Source: Heloderma charlesbogerti
Lineage: Eukaryota > Chordata > Lepidosauria > Squamata > Helodermatidae
Reading direction: 5' to 3'
Assembly (NCBI GenBank): GCA_026122225.1
Contig: JANEZZ010002763.1
Location: 248,001-312,000 of the forward strand
Length of the DNA stretch: 64,000 nt
Shown here: in pieces, positions 1 through 12,249 of the stretch
Position numbering within the stretch: the first letter of the stretch is position 1
How the letters are laid out: the number at the start of each line of letters is the position of its first letter
The notes under the pieces: model-generated
Database searches by the model: none
Seen by the model: only the letters and a program-made list of their open reading frames with translations
Told to the model about the DNA's origin: nothing
Program-made: the position numbers and the translations under genes

Positions 1-59
1 TACTGCTGTAGTGAATGGCTGCTGTGCTTACCTTGTATACGTTTGAGCTTTACATAGAA

Positions 60-265
60 AGGTCACACAAAGCTTTTATCATGCCATTGCACTGCCTTAT
101 TCACAGAATCGGGGGGGGGGGTGTCCAGAAGTTGTCATCCCCTGCTCATATTCCTCTCATATTTCCCCACCACTTCATCTGTATTTTTTCTTACCATAGA
201 AAATCTGTTAAATATGCAAAGTCAGAATAGCTGCCCAGGGCCTTCTGGTCTCTTCATCTGGAAAC
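60..265 (+). repeat. Dispersed repeat of unknown class
   Basis: CAAAGCTTTTATCATGCCAT, TTTCCCCACCACTTCATC, GAAAATCTGTTAAATATGC, AGAATAGCTGCCCAGG; same series as 47700-47868 and 58360-58600. A poly-G run is at 111-121. Confidence 0.55.
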
Positions 266-467
266 ACCTTACGTCTCGTGGCGTTTTGGAACACACTTTT
301 TATGATTTCTTTTCTCTACTTATTTACTTCTAATATTTATATATTGCCTGATAAACAAACGTACTCTGGGCCATAAAAAGGAGTTAAAACCAACCCAAAC
401 TTTTTAAACAAGCAACACCATACAACGAGAGAAAAAGCAACTGCGAACAGCATTCAAGGTCTAAAAA

Positions 468-737
468 GCAGTGTGGTATAGTTCTTAGGTTGTTGGACTG
501 GGACTCCGGAGATTCGGGTTCTATTCCCCACTCAGCCATGAAGCTCACTGAGTGACTTTGAGCCAGTCACTGACTCTCAGCCTAACCTACTTCAGCCTAA
601 CCTGACAGGGTCTAACCTGACAGCCTAACTACAGGGTCATTGTGATGATAAAATGGAGAGGAGGAATATGTAAGCTGCCTTAGTTCCTTGCAGGAGGAAA
701 AAAGGCGGCATATAAAAATAAAAATAAATAAATAAAT
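468..737 (+). mobile_element. tRNA-derived SINE (GGACTGGGACTC head type)
   Basis: Pol III-type head with GTTCTATTCCCCACTCAGCC, then CACTGAGTGACTTTGAGCC and a tail giving GCGGCATATAAAAATAAA. The same family occurs at several places in the window. Confidence 0.85.
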
Positions 738-832
738 GCCTTTATGGCTGCAATCTACACATTTACCTGGAAGTAAGTTCCAATGAATGCAATGGAACTT
801 ACTTCTGAGTAGACATGGATAGGATTGTGCTG
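737..832. mobile_element. Short palindromic MITE (ACTTCTGAGTAGACATG type)
   Basis: Self-complementary 80-95 bp unit with arms AAGTAAGTTCCAATGAA and GGAACTTACTTC and the edge GACATGGATAGGATTG. Common in squamate DNA; see also 1015-1110, 3096-3190, 28310-28408 and 55678-55772. Confidence 0.75.
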
Positions 833-1014
833 TTAGATTGAAAAATCTGGGGAAAACAAAAGGCCTCCACCTGGCACTGAAAGAACCACACTGTAGGTGC
901 CAGACGAGCATCACTGGGGTGGGCTTTCCCCAACTGGGGCAACACCACTGAAAAGGCTGTCTCTGCCCCTGTGTATATATTACAACCGCAATAGTTAGTC
1001 ACTTCACCTATATA

Positions 1015-1110
1015 AAAAGCTTGTGCAGTGCAAGCCTATACCTATCTACTCAGAAGTAAGCCCCACTGAATTCAGTGGGATTTAGTCCTAGGTAAGTGCA
1101 TACAGTATTG
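1015..1110. mobile_element. Short palindromic MITE
   Basis: Same family as 737-832 in the other orientation: CTACTCAGAAGTAAGCCCC and GGGATTTAGTCCTAGGTAAG form the stem. Confidence 0.75.
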
Positions 1111-1117
1111 TAATTAA

Positions 1118-1420
1118 ATGTATTTAATTTATTTATAACATTTCTATACCTCCCAATAGCCAAAGCTCTCTGGGCAGTTTACAAAAGATTAAAAACATAA
1201 TATAAAATATAATATAAACACTATTTACATATAAAAACAATTTAAAGCAATCAACAATAAAAATCCCAGGGCCAGTTAAAATCTTACCATATGTTGTCAA
1301 ATGCCTGGGAGGAGAGGAAAGTCTTAACCTGGTGCTGAAAGTAGGACAATTTCGGTGCCAGGCGGATCTCACTGGGGAAAGTATTTGAGGGGCCACCTCC
1401 AAAAAGGCCTTATTCAAATA
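1118..1420 (-). mobile_element. L2-like LINE 3' end
   Basis: On the minus strand it ends in ACTGCCCAGAGAGCTTTGGC...GGAGGTATAGAAATG, followed by an A/T tail. Same family as 36818-37262 and 62568-62985. Confidence 0.8.
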
Positions 1421-1689
1421 AACAAAGAGATGTCGGTCCTAATGATGCATTAAACATCACATGTGGTTTGACACCAAGTATTGTGGCAGCAGTCCCTCCA
1501 ACATGGCACATCCCATAGATTAAACTTTTAACAGCCTCCCTGTGTGCTGATATTAACAGAGTAGTAGATGCCATTTAGGATGACCCAATCTTTGGAAGAG
1601 AGGTAGCTAATAGCCTTCTCCAATCTGGTGCCCTCCAAATATGTTGGCGTGCAACTCCCATCATTCCCAGCCAGCGTAGCCATTGGCCT

Positions 1690-1975
1690 AGGTTGGCCCT
1701 GTATTTGAAGGCCTGCCAGAGGACTGGCCTCTCTTTGAAGGGCTGTCCTGTCCAATTCTGGTTTAAAAACAAAGCACTGTAAGAACTGTTGTCCTGAACA
1801 GGCAGGCACACAGGTCATCTGGTCACAGTCTTCCATACACTGGCGAGATGTGCTGTATTTCTATTCCAATTGTAATAATTATTTCTAAATTTGCATCTAT
1901 ACATATAAATTAGCATATGGAAATTTTATGCAAATCTATATCTTCTTTTTTGGCGATTCATACATGGCCACCCTA
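1690..1975 (+). mobile_element. Copy 1 of a 320-bp TIR family (GGGTGGCCA ends)
   Basis: Matches 48794-49130 and 51026-51341: CTGTCCTGTCCAATTCTGG, AGGTCATCTGGTCACAGTC, an AT-rich core with GCATATGGAAATTTTATGC, and the end GATTCATACATGGCCACCCT. Confidence 0.7.
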
Positions 1976-2939
1976 CGCTTCAAAGACTTGAAAAGCACCA
2001 TATAACTGCTAAGTTCTTCTTTATATATCCTGGATTGCTTAGGCAGTTTACAGTGAAAAATCCATAATTACAAATCAAAATGTATCTATAAAGCTCCACC
2101 CACCTCCCCAATTCTATCCAAATAATGCCCCCTCTGTAACTTTCTAAAAACAGTAGCTATGTGAGCTGCCAGGAAAGGTCAGGGGCCTGTTGCCCCTATA
2201 ATTCAAGCGCTGCTAATAATCCTTACAAGATCCCTTTGACAGGTAACCCAATATTAGTGTTCCTACACTGCACCACATAGGGGGCTCAGCGAACAGTGGC
2301 TACTTTTTGGTGATATTCGAACCAGGGCCTTTCCAGCTCACATTCTTTGCCACTGCACAAGACTGGTTCCTTGGAGCTCCTGTTCATCTAAATCCTGACC
2401 CAGAACCTGTTGCTTCTCCCAGCCTCTAGCCTCTTCCCCAGCACAGACTCTGCAGAATAAACAGAGGCAGCTGAATAATTGAGGCTTTCGGAAACCACTT
2501 CCAGGCCTGCGTTGTGCTGTGACCATCTCCCGGAAACCCAAATGCCACGGACGCTGGTCCAGCAAGGGCCACAGCTGCTGCAAAGGGTCCAGAGCGCAGG
2601 GAGGAGGCTGCTGGAAGCTGGAACCCTCTCCACTTTCCCTGTCCAAGAAAGAACAGGAGCCCTCCCTTGTCTGCTCTGATAAGGCGGGTGGGAAAGCCTC
2701 CAAGCCAAGCAGCAGACCAGCCCGCAGGAAGCAGGGCTGGTGATTTAGGAGGTGGTTCCAGAGCAGAGCCAAACAGCTGAACGGCTTTTATCGCTCTATC
2801 CCACAGGCATGATGGAGTAGATTTGCTGGAGGGCCTTGGAAGAGCTTCTCCAGCCCAGGTAGTAGCTTGCTCATTCTGAGCCTTTGCTCAACCAAGAGAA
2901 ACGCCAAACTCAGGCTGAATCAGAGCCAGCAATATGAAC
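1976..2939. other. Unassigned; includes a repeat-free, GC-richer block
   Basis: 2380-2900 has no repeat that I know and is richer in GC than its surroundings. On the minus strand a GATAAAAG TATA-like sequence sits at about 2791-2784. It could be a noncoding exon, promoter or enhancer of a neighbouring gene; nothing proves this. Confidence 0.25.
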
Positions 2940-2979
2940 GTTAAGAACAGCCATGCTGGATCAGACTAAAGTGGTAGGC

Positions 2980-4218
2980 CTTTTCTCTGTCTAATTAGAA
3001 TAGAATTGAGCCCTTATCCTCTATTATTCTAACCCCTGTTTAAAGGCATCTCGGCCTGTGACCATCACCACACCTCACGGCAGCAAATTCCATAAGAGTG
3101 CAATCCTGTCCATGTCTACTCAGAAGTAAGCCCCATTGAGTTCAATCAGACTTAATCCCAGCTAAGTGTATATAAATAAGATTGCAGCTTAAATGCATTA
3201 TGCCCTGTGAAAAAGTATAACAAATCCCAGGATTACAATTTCACAAGCAGCCAAAGAAGACTTCATAAGAGACACGGGAACTGCCATACCAGCCCCTGCC
3301 ATTCTCTCTGGTAATATAAGCAACAGGTGATGTGAGTGATGTCATCACGATTTGCCTCTCCCCACCCTCACCTCTTAGTATTCGTAGGCAGGGGTGCATC
3401 GATGTCACTCTGTGCATTGCCTGAATCATTCATTGCAAGAGAGGCGCTGAACATAAGAAGAGCCATGCTAGGTCAGACCAAGGGTCCATCTCGTCCAGCA
3501 TTCTGTTCACACAGTGGCCAAACAGCTGTTGATGGGAATCCCACAAGCAGGGCATGAGTGCGACAACACACTCCCACCCATGTTCCCCAGCAACTGGTTT
3601 ACACAGGCATACTGCCTCTCATACCGGAGGTGGCCTGTAGCCATCAGGACTAGTAGCCATTGATAGCCTTATTTTCCATCAATTCGTCTGCTCCTAGTTT
3701 AAGGACATCCAAACTAGTGACCATCACTTCATCTTGTGGTAGCAAATTCCATAGTTTAACTATGTGTTGTGTGAAGAAATACTTCCTTTTATCTGCCCTA
3801 ATCAGCTTCATGGGATGACCCTGAGTTTTAGTATTCTGAGAAAGAGAAAAATGTCTCCCCATCCACTTTCCCTACACCATGCAGAAAACATGCATCAGTG
3901 TGTAAACCTCTATCATGTCTCCCCTCACTGGCCTTTTCTCTAAGATATACAGTCCCAGGTGTTGTGACCTTTCCTCACTGGGGAGTTCTCCAGCCCCTTC
4001 ATCATTTTGTTCTCAGTTAAGTGGTAAACCTGTGACCACCAGGCTACAACACTTCCAACAGAAGGTAGGGGTTAATATGAGAAAATGCTTCCCTATAGAA
4101 AACATTCCCAGCACATAGAAAACTACCATATCAGGGAGAGAGAAGACTAGCCTTTAAGAACTTATGGCAGTAAATTGTACACTTGTACACTTGCCTGGGA
4201 TTAAGCCTCATTGAACTA
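2980..4218 (+). repeat. Left arm of a 1.2-kb inverted duplication
   Basis: Reverse complement of 27293-28535. Over 3241-4165 the copies are almost identical: two shadow frames of 62 and 73 codons match completely and a 70-codon frame differs at four positions. Both arms contain the same series: CR1 3' end, about 200 bp of non-CR1 sequence, a palindromic MITE, and a second CR1 fragment. A composite shared this way is better explained by duplication than by independent insertion. Confidence 0.88.
3449..4130 (-). mobile_element. CR1 LINE 3' end
   Basis: On the minus strand this reads the well-known CR1 3' region: GGGGAGACATGATAGAGG, CTTCACACAACACATAG-like, TAGTCCTGATGGCTAC, GGGGAACATGGGTGGGAG and the ending CTTCTTATGTTC. 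It is truncated on the 5' side. Confidence 0.88.
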
Positions 4219-4425
4219 GTCCGTCTAGTCCAGCATTCTGTTCACACAGCTGCCAACCAGCTGCCTGTAGGAAACCCACAAGTAAGACATGAGTGCAACA
4301 GCACATTCCTGCTCATGTTCCCCAGCAACTGGGATGCAGACGAATACTGCCTCTGATACGGGAGGTAATATATAGCCATCATCATCAGTAGCCACTGATA
4401 GCAGCAATTGCTTCAGGCAGCAGAT
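4219..4425 (-). mobile_element. CR1 3' fragment
   Basis: Plus strand reads CCGTCTAGTCCAGCATTCTG, the reverse complement of the CR1 end, through CATGTTCCCCAGCAACTGG. Confidence 0.8.
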
Positions 4426-4432
4426 TCAAAAG

Positions 4433-4562
4433 GATAGTCTTCCCCAACCTGATGCCATCCAGATGTGTTGGAGTACAACACCCATTATTCCTAGCCAGCA
4501 CAACCACTGGGATGATGGGAGTTGTAATCAAACTCATCTGGATGATGCCAGGTTGGGGCGGA
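4433..4562. mobile_element. Foldback MITE (CCCCAACCTGATGCCATCCA type)
   Basis: Arms TTCCCCAACCTGATGCCATC and GATGATGCCAGGTTGGGG are complementary. Family members at 22850-22962, 28905-29032, 32846-32986, 38238-38385 and 62148-62283. Confidence 0.78.
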
Positions 4563-5959
4563 CTGCAAGGGCGAGTACCACTGTCCTGCTTTTAGTCTCT
4601 CTCTGTATGAAGGAAAAATTAGTTTCTGTGGGGACAGCATTTTGATTTTTCACTTCAGGTCCAGAAGCGACTAGAGTCTTGGTTCCACTTAGAGCAGCTT
4701 CCACCCTCTTAAAAACAAACACATTCTAAGCTTCCTAGAGTGGAAGATCCTCCCTGCCACCCTCAAAGGCAAACCTATCTTGTTAGGTTCGGTAGAGGGA
4801 TGCAACAGGTTTTTCAGAGAATTGAAGGCAATTTGATGGAAGGATCACTGCTTGGGGGTGCATACATTCATCCAATTTTCACCTCTGGTAAAATAGGTTT
4901 GGCAGGTTTTTTATTGTATTAGATCTGAAAAACCTGTTTAATCAGAGGTTTACAGAGTGAGTACAGAACTCTACATGGGGAGCGAAGCCTATTTTAAACC
5001 ACTTTCAACTCTCACATACTGGTTGCCTGTCTCCAGCCTTTAACTCAAATTCGCCTGCTTGATTTAATGGAATTTACTTCCAAGTAGCTCAGCACAGCAG
5101 CAGGCTAAGGCTTCTGCCCCAGCTGTGGCCAGAGTCTAGACACCTGCTAAAATTATGCTAATCGATTCTTTTTTAATGCAAAATGCAGCAGGTTAGTTGC
5201 GGTCTTCTGCCTTATGGAGTATACTTCCAGGACTGCCTATTTTCGAACTGGCTGGCCCTGAAGCTTTCTTGGTGCTCAAGCAACTTTGAAAGCCCAGTTA
5301 GGTTGAGGAAATTCCAATATGTTCACGTTCCCCCATAGTCAGTGAGCCAATGCCATCTGGCTGCACAGATAAATGCTCTAATGGCACCCCCTTGTGTCAA
5401 CCAATAATATGTAGCAATTACCATTTTAAAATGGGGAAGGTAGGTTTTCATTCCAGATTATTCCAGCAAAGGTACAAATTTATGGGGAGAATGCAACTCA
5501 TCCTGTTTCTTGGGCATTCTGGTGTACATCCAGGGGGTGAAGGAAGTGTTGGAAAGAAAAGCAGTTATGCTGGAGCAACCACACACATCATAAAAAACAT
5601 GGTGCGAGGATTGTAAAGGCTTTGTGGATTGAGGCAACCCACCTTGAGTTGACTGCAGGGATTGGAAATGCAATGAAAAAACCAATCCCACTGCCTGCAA
5701 TTAGAACCACCTGAATACTCTTAAAGACAGCTATGCAAACAGTATTTCCATGTAAGGAAAAACAGACAGAAATCACATGCCGATCACCACTTCATGATCA
5801 CATGGTTTACTTCTTACTGAGCAATTGAGTAGAATACAGCTCTGCATTTTCATCATATCTCTAGAAGTAAAAATAGTGTGCGAATGAAAATTAAGGGAAG
5901 AGAGCTAGAACATCCCCTAGGGTACTAGATGTCTGCACCACCAACCCATGTTGCTATGG
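4563..5959. other. Intergenic, nothing recognised
   Basis: No coding exon, known repeat or clear regulatory block seen. Open frames are short and unlike any protein I know. Confidence 0.5.
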
Positions 5960-5967
5960 CCCTATAA

Positions 5968-6228
5968 CAGGGCTGGCTGTACCACTAGGCAAAATGAGGC
6001 AGCTACCTCAGTCAGCAGATGCTGGGGAATGCAGAGTAGCGGCAAGGTGTTGGCAGAGTAGCGGCAAGGAGATGTGTGCGCCACATGGCTTGCCCTTAAC
6101 CCCCTAAATGAGCCTGCTGCCTTCAGATGCAGTGAAGAAGTCAGATTCAACTGCCAGGCCAGCCAGCTTCTGCATATAGGAGGGAGGCACCTTTGCCTCA
6201 CAAACCAAAATGCCTTGGGCTGACCCTG
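5968..6228. mobile_element. hAT-type nonautonomous element with 8-bp TSD
   Basis: 261 bp starting CAGGGCTGGC and ending GCTGACCCTG, flanked by a perfect CCCTATAA duplication (5960-5967, 6229-6236). Ends CAGGG...CCCTG and 8-bp TSD are the hAT signature. Confidence 0.8.
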
Positions 6229-6236
6229 CCCTATAA

Positions 6237-7026
6237 TGTCTTGTCCTGTGATTCATCCCACAGCCTGCTGGCCAACTCCTGGCAGCCCAGAAGCTTGGAT
6301 ATCACAATATCCAAGGATGAAAAAAATATATGGACAAGCATCGAATGCAGAAGCTTCCCACTGCCCGTGTTAATCGTTTCCCACAGGGATGACCACTTTT
6401 AAGCACGCAGAACTAACCACATTTGGAGAGCGTGTTTGAAAAGATTAATTGGGTGCACCTAATCTTAGGAACATAGGAAACTGGCTTATACTAGGTCAGA
6501 CAATTTGTTCAACTGGCCCAGTCTTGTCATTTCTGACAGGTAGCGGCTCTCCAGTTTCAAAAGAGGGTCTTGCATATGACCAGCCACGTGCATTGCTAGG
6601 CTGGAGCTCATGGGGCCTCAACCCTGCCTGACTCTATTTCCCAAGGTCCTGGAGCCGTTCCCCAGAGCCCTGAAGCGTCCACTGGTGCCTGTGGAAGAGT
6701 TCTTTCTTAGCTTAATCGCCACTCAGGTGGCAACTTTCAAGGAGGATTGCAGCTGGGGAGGGAAAGGTTAAACACCCCTCCCCCCAACACAAACTCCTCC
6801 CCACATGGCAATTACTTCCATTGATCTTAATAGCTTTTCTTCTAAGCCTAATTAGGGAGAGAAAGAAGGGGAGGGGAGGACTAGCAAGAGATTGCAAATT
6901 AATTGTAACTGAAGAGGAAATACTGATTTGGGATGATCTTGGGTGGGGTGCAAATTAAAGAATTTATTTTATTTGAAGTGATTTTGATGAGAACTTAATT
7001 GGCTGGCTTTGCCTTCTGTGAAATTT
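6237..7026. other. Intergenic; one small CR1-like fragment
   Basis: 6462-6560 (AGGAACATAGGAAACTGGC) looks like a SINE/CR1 3' end on the minus strand. The rest is unassigned. Confidence 0.4.
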
Positions 7027-7185
7027 AAATAAATCTTAGTATTTCTAAATGTGCATATACAAGATATAAATTACCATATGCAAAATTCGTGCAGATTTGT
7101 GTCCTATGGGCCTAGCAACAGGGATCAGACCTGAAACATCTGCATGCAAAGCATGAGCTGTACCACTGAGCTATGGCTCTCACCC
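7027..7185 (-). mobile_element. TIR-family core fragment and tRNA-derived SINE head
   Basis: 7027-7110 matches the AT-rich core of the 320-bp TIR family. 7111-7185 reads, on the minus strand, a tRNA-like head with GCTCAGTGGTACAGCTCATG and a TTTGCATGCAGATG anticodon-side arm. Confidence 0.55.
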
Positions 7186-7535
7186 CAAAGGAAGAGAGGG
7201 AGCATGGATTCAAGACCTTTGGCCAGCAGTCAGAACAGAGGCAGGCCTTTTAAGGTAAGGTGTGGTGGTGGGCGCAGGAGGCAGACCCTGGCCACTATTA
7301 TGGAGGACAGTGGGAGACAGATCCGAGTGGGGGTGATCTCCTGCACAAGCCCTGTAGAAATAAATGGGAGCTGTTCAACATATTCCACTCATGCATAGCT
7401 CCTGTTCGTTTCAGTGGGAGTTGTGCTGAAGAATTTAATGGTACAAAAAGGTGCTATTTTCATCTTCTGTCTCAGACATTGCAAGGTCTTGCAAGAGGCC
7501 TGGGTCAAAGTGAACTGAGCTGGAGATATTTAGCA

Positions 7536-7850
7536 AGCAACCTTAAGAACATAAGAAAAGAAGAAGAGCCCTGCTGGATCAGACCAAGGGTCCATCTAGG
7601 CCAGCATTCTATCACACGGTGGCCAACCAGCTGCCCATAGGAAACCGACAAGCAGGACATGAGTGCAATAGCACCCTCCCACCCATGTTCCCCAGCAACT
7701 GGTTTACACAGGAATACTGCCTCTGATACTGGAGGTAGCATTTGCCATCTGGACTAGTAGCCTTTGATAGCCATCTCCTCCAGGAATTTGTCTAACCCCC
7801 CTTTAAAACCATCCAAATTGGTAGCCACCACTTATCCTTATCAAGCACTA
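7536..7850 (-). mobile_element. CR1 3' end
   Basis: Minus strand CR1: plus reads AACATAAGAAAAGAAGAAGA, CTGCTGGATCAGACCAAGG, CAGCATTCTATCACACGGTG and further to the CCTTTAAAACCATCC block. Confidence 0.85.
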
Positions 7851-10227
7851 CCAGTTTACTGCACTGCTTATGCCAGGAAATCGCAGAATATGTATTCTCC
7901 CCTACAACCTAACGTTCATAAAAGAAAAAAATAAGAACTAAAACCTTATTTCATGTCCTTCTGACCGTAGAGTTGCATTTTTAAAGCTGGTGAATGAAGT
8001 GGGAGGGGAGTCAGCAACAGTCCCATTTCCCTCCTCCTCCCCACCCACCCAGTTCCCCCCCCCCCGCCTTCTACTATTACATTTGTTTTGCATTTACGAC
8101 AAAGTTCTTGGCTGCTCTACATGGCATTACCTTGAATAACCCATTACAGTTTCTGCTAATGTTTAGGAGCCATTGCAGAGGCTTAAGTTAAGGAGGAGCA
8201 AAGACTATATTTGCAGAAGTCCTGTCCACCCATCATACAAGACAGTTGCCAAAATCAGTCAGCAATTTTGAACAATCTATTGAAATGCTTACACACACAC
8301 ACACCCCTTTACTGAGAGTACAAATGAAAAATAAAATATAACCTTGTTTAGCGTTAAGCACTAATGTGATATTCTCGTTTTCTGTTTCAGAGGGGGAAAG
8401 TACAGCTCACAAGGTGAAGTTTGTTTACAAGTGGGTTCCACTTCAAAACATTTGCCAAGCACTGGTTTAATACCCCATCTCCCCCACTCCCAAATAAACT
8501 ATCCAGCACCGAGCCCTCCGCTTCCCCAGTATTTTTAGCAAGAGGCTGACATGGTTTCTCCCCTGCCCCAAACTCCAGAGGTCTAATGGGCTCTTTTGTA
8601 GCTTTTCCAATCTGAGGACCAGTATTTGATATTTGGCTCAGAATCCATCCCACATACTTAAAGAACAAAAGGGAGCATTATATTGTTTCATGCTCTTCGC
8701 ATCCAAGGGGTAGGAAATTCTAGATGCAGCCTTGACAGGATCAGTTTCCTGGTGGGGACGGTACAGGAGACTTTTGTTTCCACAATCTGTTTATTTACAA
8801 ATAGACAAGCCGAGTATGGGGGAGCAGGCAGACACCCTGACTGGCAAGGCTAATCATTAAAGTAGCATCAGTCCCGCAAAGGCAAACAGCTTGCCCTTAG
8901 AGCCCCCTCCTTTCCATAGCTCCACTTTGCCAACTAGCTGCAAAATTCAGACGTCTGTCTGCTTCACTGTTTACAAACAGATTCTCTGCAGCCTAAGCAG
9001 ATGGAATTCATTTGGTGGCTATTAGCCACCAGCCATCAATGGTGTTTTGATCTACAAAAGCCTAGAGAAAAAAATTACCTCTTCACTTTGTGCAGCTATA
9101 ACAATATTGCAGTTACAGTAGAGAGTAGGCCACACTACAAGTCACCAAGCAGCATTCAACAATATGGTGTGCAGGAGAGATCTGATTAAAAAAACATTGT
9201 CTAGGGAGCTGGAGGGCTAAGGGAGGTCAGATTTTGTTGTTTAAATCCACAAAGCCAAAAATTTAATAACTAAATATGAAAAAAACTATAAAGATCTTGT
9301 TGACCCAGCCAAACAAAAATCAACAGTTGGAAGTCCAAGCCAGAAAATAAATAATCTAAATTAGAAACACACCCATTTTTTGTTTTATATTAATTACTGG
9401 GACTGGCTAAGGGAGGGGTAAATTCCATTTCACTTTCAGATCTGGCTTTTGTAAAAATGTATTACGCAAACAGCAGAGATTAGAAGGAAAGCAACATCAC
9501 AGACTGCTGAGGTCAGCCTCAACCAACCAACTCAATGCCTCTTTTGAAATGGAATGTCCATGGACTGCTTCGGATGTTCCTCGAGGGTGCCCTAAGAGCT
9601 TTTGTTGCTTGAGATGGTAAATCCAAATGACCCCCCACCCCTGCAACTTACTTGGGGTACAATCCACTGGGGAGTTCGCCTGTAGTAAGTTTAACCAAAG
9701 GTGTGGAGCTGCTACTTCGCTCTTCAGCAGCTCCCACTCCTTTCAATAGGTCTCAGACAACTATCCAGAGAATTGGGCCCCATGGGCCAATTTTGCCCAC
9801 CTCCTTCTATGCCTCTCTTGATGGCACCCACAATCCACTACCTAAAATGGCCACTGCACATTGCCTTGCAGGAGCCACCTTTGATTTTTCCAATGCTTTC
9901 GAAATTCACACATTGAGAAGCAGACAGAAAACAGCCACATATAAAGTTTTGTCTGGGAGTGTTTAAATTGAACCCTGACAAGAATATCAGGTAAAACTTG
10001 CACACCCTTCTTCAGTAAGTGTGTTTGTGTGGGTTTCATGTTACACAACAGCCACATGTTACAGAACAGCTCGGTTGCCATGCTAAGTCATGTTTTCAAA
10101 AACATGCAATGGACGCTACACTCCATGGTAGAACTCCAGTGCTTGGGGATACAAACGTCACATTCACATTTCCCCTGGTAAACACCGAAGAACTGTATAC
10201 ACAGGCTACTGCAGGAAGTGTGAACCA
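7851..10227. other. Intergenic, largely unassigned
   Basis: A short (AC)n at about 8292-8303 and a poly-C at about 8056. No exon or repeat recognised with confidence. Confidence 0.45.
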
Positions 10228-10440
10228 GCTCAGTGTGGCCCAGAGGAACAGAGAGTTGAGACTTGGATGCAAGACACTTTGATTCAAACCTCACCCCTGC
10301 CACACATTCATTGTCTGGTCCTGGGCAGGTCACTGTGCCTCAGACTTAGTTGCAGGCCTGTGAATCTGGCATAGCAACAATCCACTCCATGGGGTTGTTG
10401 GGAGGACAATCAAAGCATTACTGACTGTAACATGTGACTG
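10228..10440 (+). mobile_element. Old tRNA-derived SINE
   Basis: Degenerate copy: CAGTGTGGCCCAGAGGAAC head, GATTCAAACCTCACCCC B-box-like region, GGCAGGTCACTGTGCCTCAG, and ATGGGGTTGTTGGGAGGAC. Confidence 0.55.
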
Positions 10441-11185
10441 ATTTTAAGCTTCTGTGGCCTAGAAGGTGAAATTTAAAGTGGGGAGAAAGCATGAATGCAG
10501 AAGTGCACATATCCCTATTCTGAACCTTTTATTCGTAGAAACATTTCCCAGCTGGGGCTCTCTCCATCTTCTTTTTCAGAGTGCACCACAGAGAACGTTT
10601 ACCTGCCTAAAAAGCTGGTGCATGACTTTATTTGATATTATCTTCTTTATAGGGACTATTCACACAAACATGTTTCTACAGGAAGGTATATACTGCAGAA
10701 CTAGCCCTATGTTGGCATCCAAAGCTGCTAGCTTTCTGAGGCAACCTCTCCATGACCATCCCTCTAAGTAACTGGAGACATCTAGTGGTCAAAATATTCT
10801 GTTAAAGAAACAGGATCCTCCTCTAACATGTAGCAGGAGCAAATTCTTCAGGCAAGTAATGCTTTTTGCTTTGTGGGTGCTACTCCCTGCTGTTATCCAA
10901 ACTTTGGATAACAGCAAAATAGTGTAGCCGACCTGGCCAGAACTTGGGGGATCCAGTACTATGATTGCAGGACTTCAGCTGAGAACTCCCCACCACCTCC
11001 ACACACACAAAGCACTAGCTAACCTGAGATTAGAATGCAAGCTCATTCAGCATTTTTTCTTGGTTGCCTTGACATTAACTACTTGGGATGCCAATGAGAA
11101 CCTTGTTAAGGAGTGAACCAGAGGTAATCTCCTACACTTTTACAAAATTACCCTCCATTGACACTTTTATAAAATTACCCTTCTA
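10441..11185. other. Intergenic, nothing recognised
   Basis: No exon or named repeat seen. Confidence 0.45.
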
Positions 11186-11366
11186 GGAAGATGCCTTATG
11201 CCAAGTCAGATCATTAATCCATCTAGCTCAGTATTGTCTACACTGAATTGCAGTAATTCTCCAGGATTTCAGAGGGGGTCATTCCCAGATCTATCTTGAA
11301 ATACAAGGGACTGAACCCGGGACCTTCTGCATGCAAAGCATGTGCTCTACCACTGAACTACGTCCC
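11186..11366 (-). mobile_element. tRNA-derived SINE (GCATGCAAAGCATGTGCTCT type)
   Basis: On the minus strand a tRNA-like head (AGTGGTAGAGCACATGCTTT, then GGTCCCGGGTTCAGTCCC) with a body running to AAGGCATCTTCC. Related copies at 28790-28910 (plus) and 52506-52700 (plus). Confidence 0.75.
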
Positions 11367-11499
11367 TTCCCCTCTATGGGTGATAAGCCATAACATTCCT
11401 CATAGTAACCCATATGCAACATGTTCAGAAAGAAATATCTTGCAAACCAGCTACATTGGCAAGGACATGGAGATGGTCACAGCATATTGGGTAGTATCC

Positions 11500-11720
11500 T
11501 ATGCTGCCTGTGCGCTAGCAGGACTTACTGCTGGCGCAACAGGAAGCTAGGGATTCCTGAAACGAAAACACTCGTTTCCAGAATGGGACAGGTCAGTGGA
11601 CCTCACAGATGGGAGCAGTGCTGATCTGTTCCATTCTGGAAATGAGCATTTCCACTGGTTTCCAGGGTTGCTTTTGGAAGTGCTAGTTCCTGCTGTGCTA
11701 GTGATGAGTCTCGCAGGAGC
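11500..11720. mobile_element. Foldback element
   Basis: Centre around GATGGGAGCAGTGC. Arms include CTCGTTTCCAGAATGGGACA against TGTTCCATTCTGGAAATGAG, and outer blocks AGCAGGACTTACTGC / GCTGTGCTAGTGATG. It is imperfect. Confidence 0.55.
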
Positions 11721-12027
11721 AACAGAACCAGCGGAGGCGCAGTGGCAGCACATGATGCTGCCCGCTGTGACTTGCACTTGTGATGCAAGGTCACAACCCA
11801 CCACTACCAGACCAACAACGTACATGACAGCATTAACCAGGCTATACAGAAGGGCAAGTCAACCACCAGCTCTGTGGCTGTGGCTGGTGTTTTGCTGTAC
11901 TTGGACCTTTTCCTACAGCGCAGAAGATCAACAGACCTTTGTATATAATGCCTTCTCTAAAGCCCAAAGGAACACAAGCACTAAATACTTTGCAGCTATC
12001 CCCTGCCCCTCACCTAAATGCCACATG

Positions 12028-12245
12028 GAGAGAGCCAATGTGGTGTAGCGGTTAGAATGTCAGGTTAGGACTAGACACGGGATCAGGTTTTCCCTCAGCC
12101 ACAAAGCTCACTGGGTGACTTTGGGCTTGTCACTCTCTCTTGAGGCCTCACAGACCTCACAGAGTTGTGAGGTTAAAATTGTGAGAGTGGGTAAGGGGAG
12201 GAGCAACTTGGGAAGAAGGGTGGGATAAACATGGAATACAATAAA
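12028..12245 (+). mobile_element. tRNA-derived SINE
   Basis: AGAGCCAATGTGGTGTAGCG head, CACTGGGTGACTTTGGGC body, GGTGGGATAAACATGG tail. It lies at the downstream limit of the TRAPPC3 3' flank. Confidence 0.8.
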
Positions 12246-12249
12246 CGAT

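Noticed and set aside
2338..2772. 144-codon minus-strand frame
   Set aside because: No family similarity; may be noncoding conserved DNA but not a supported gene.
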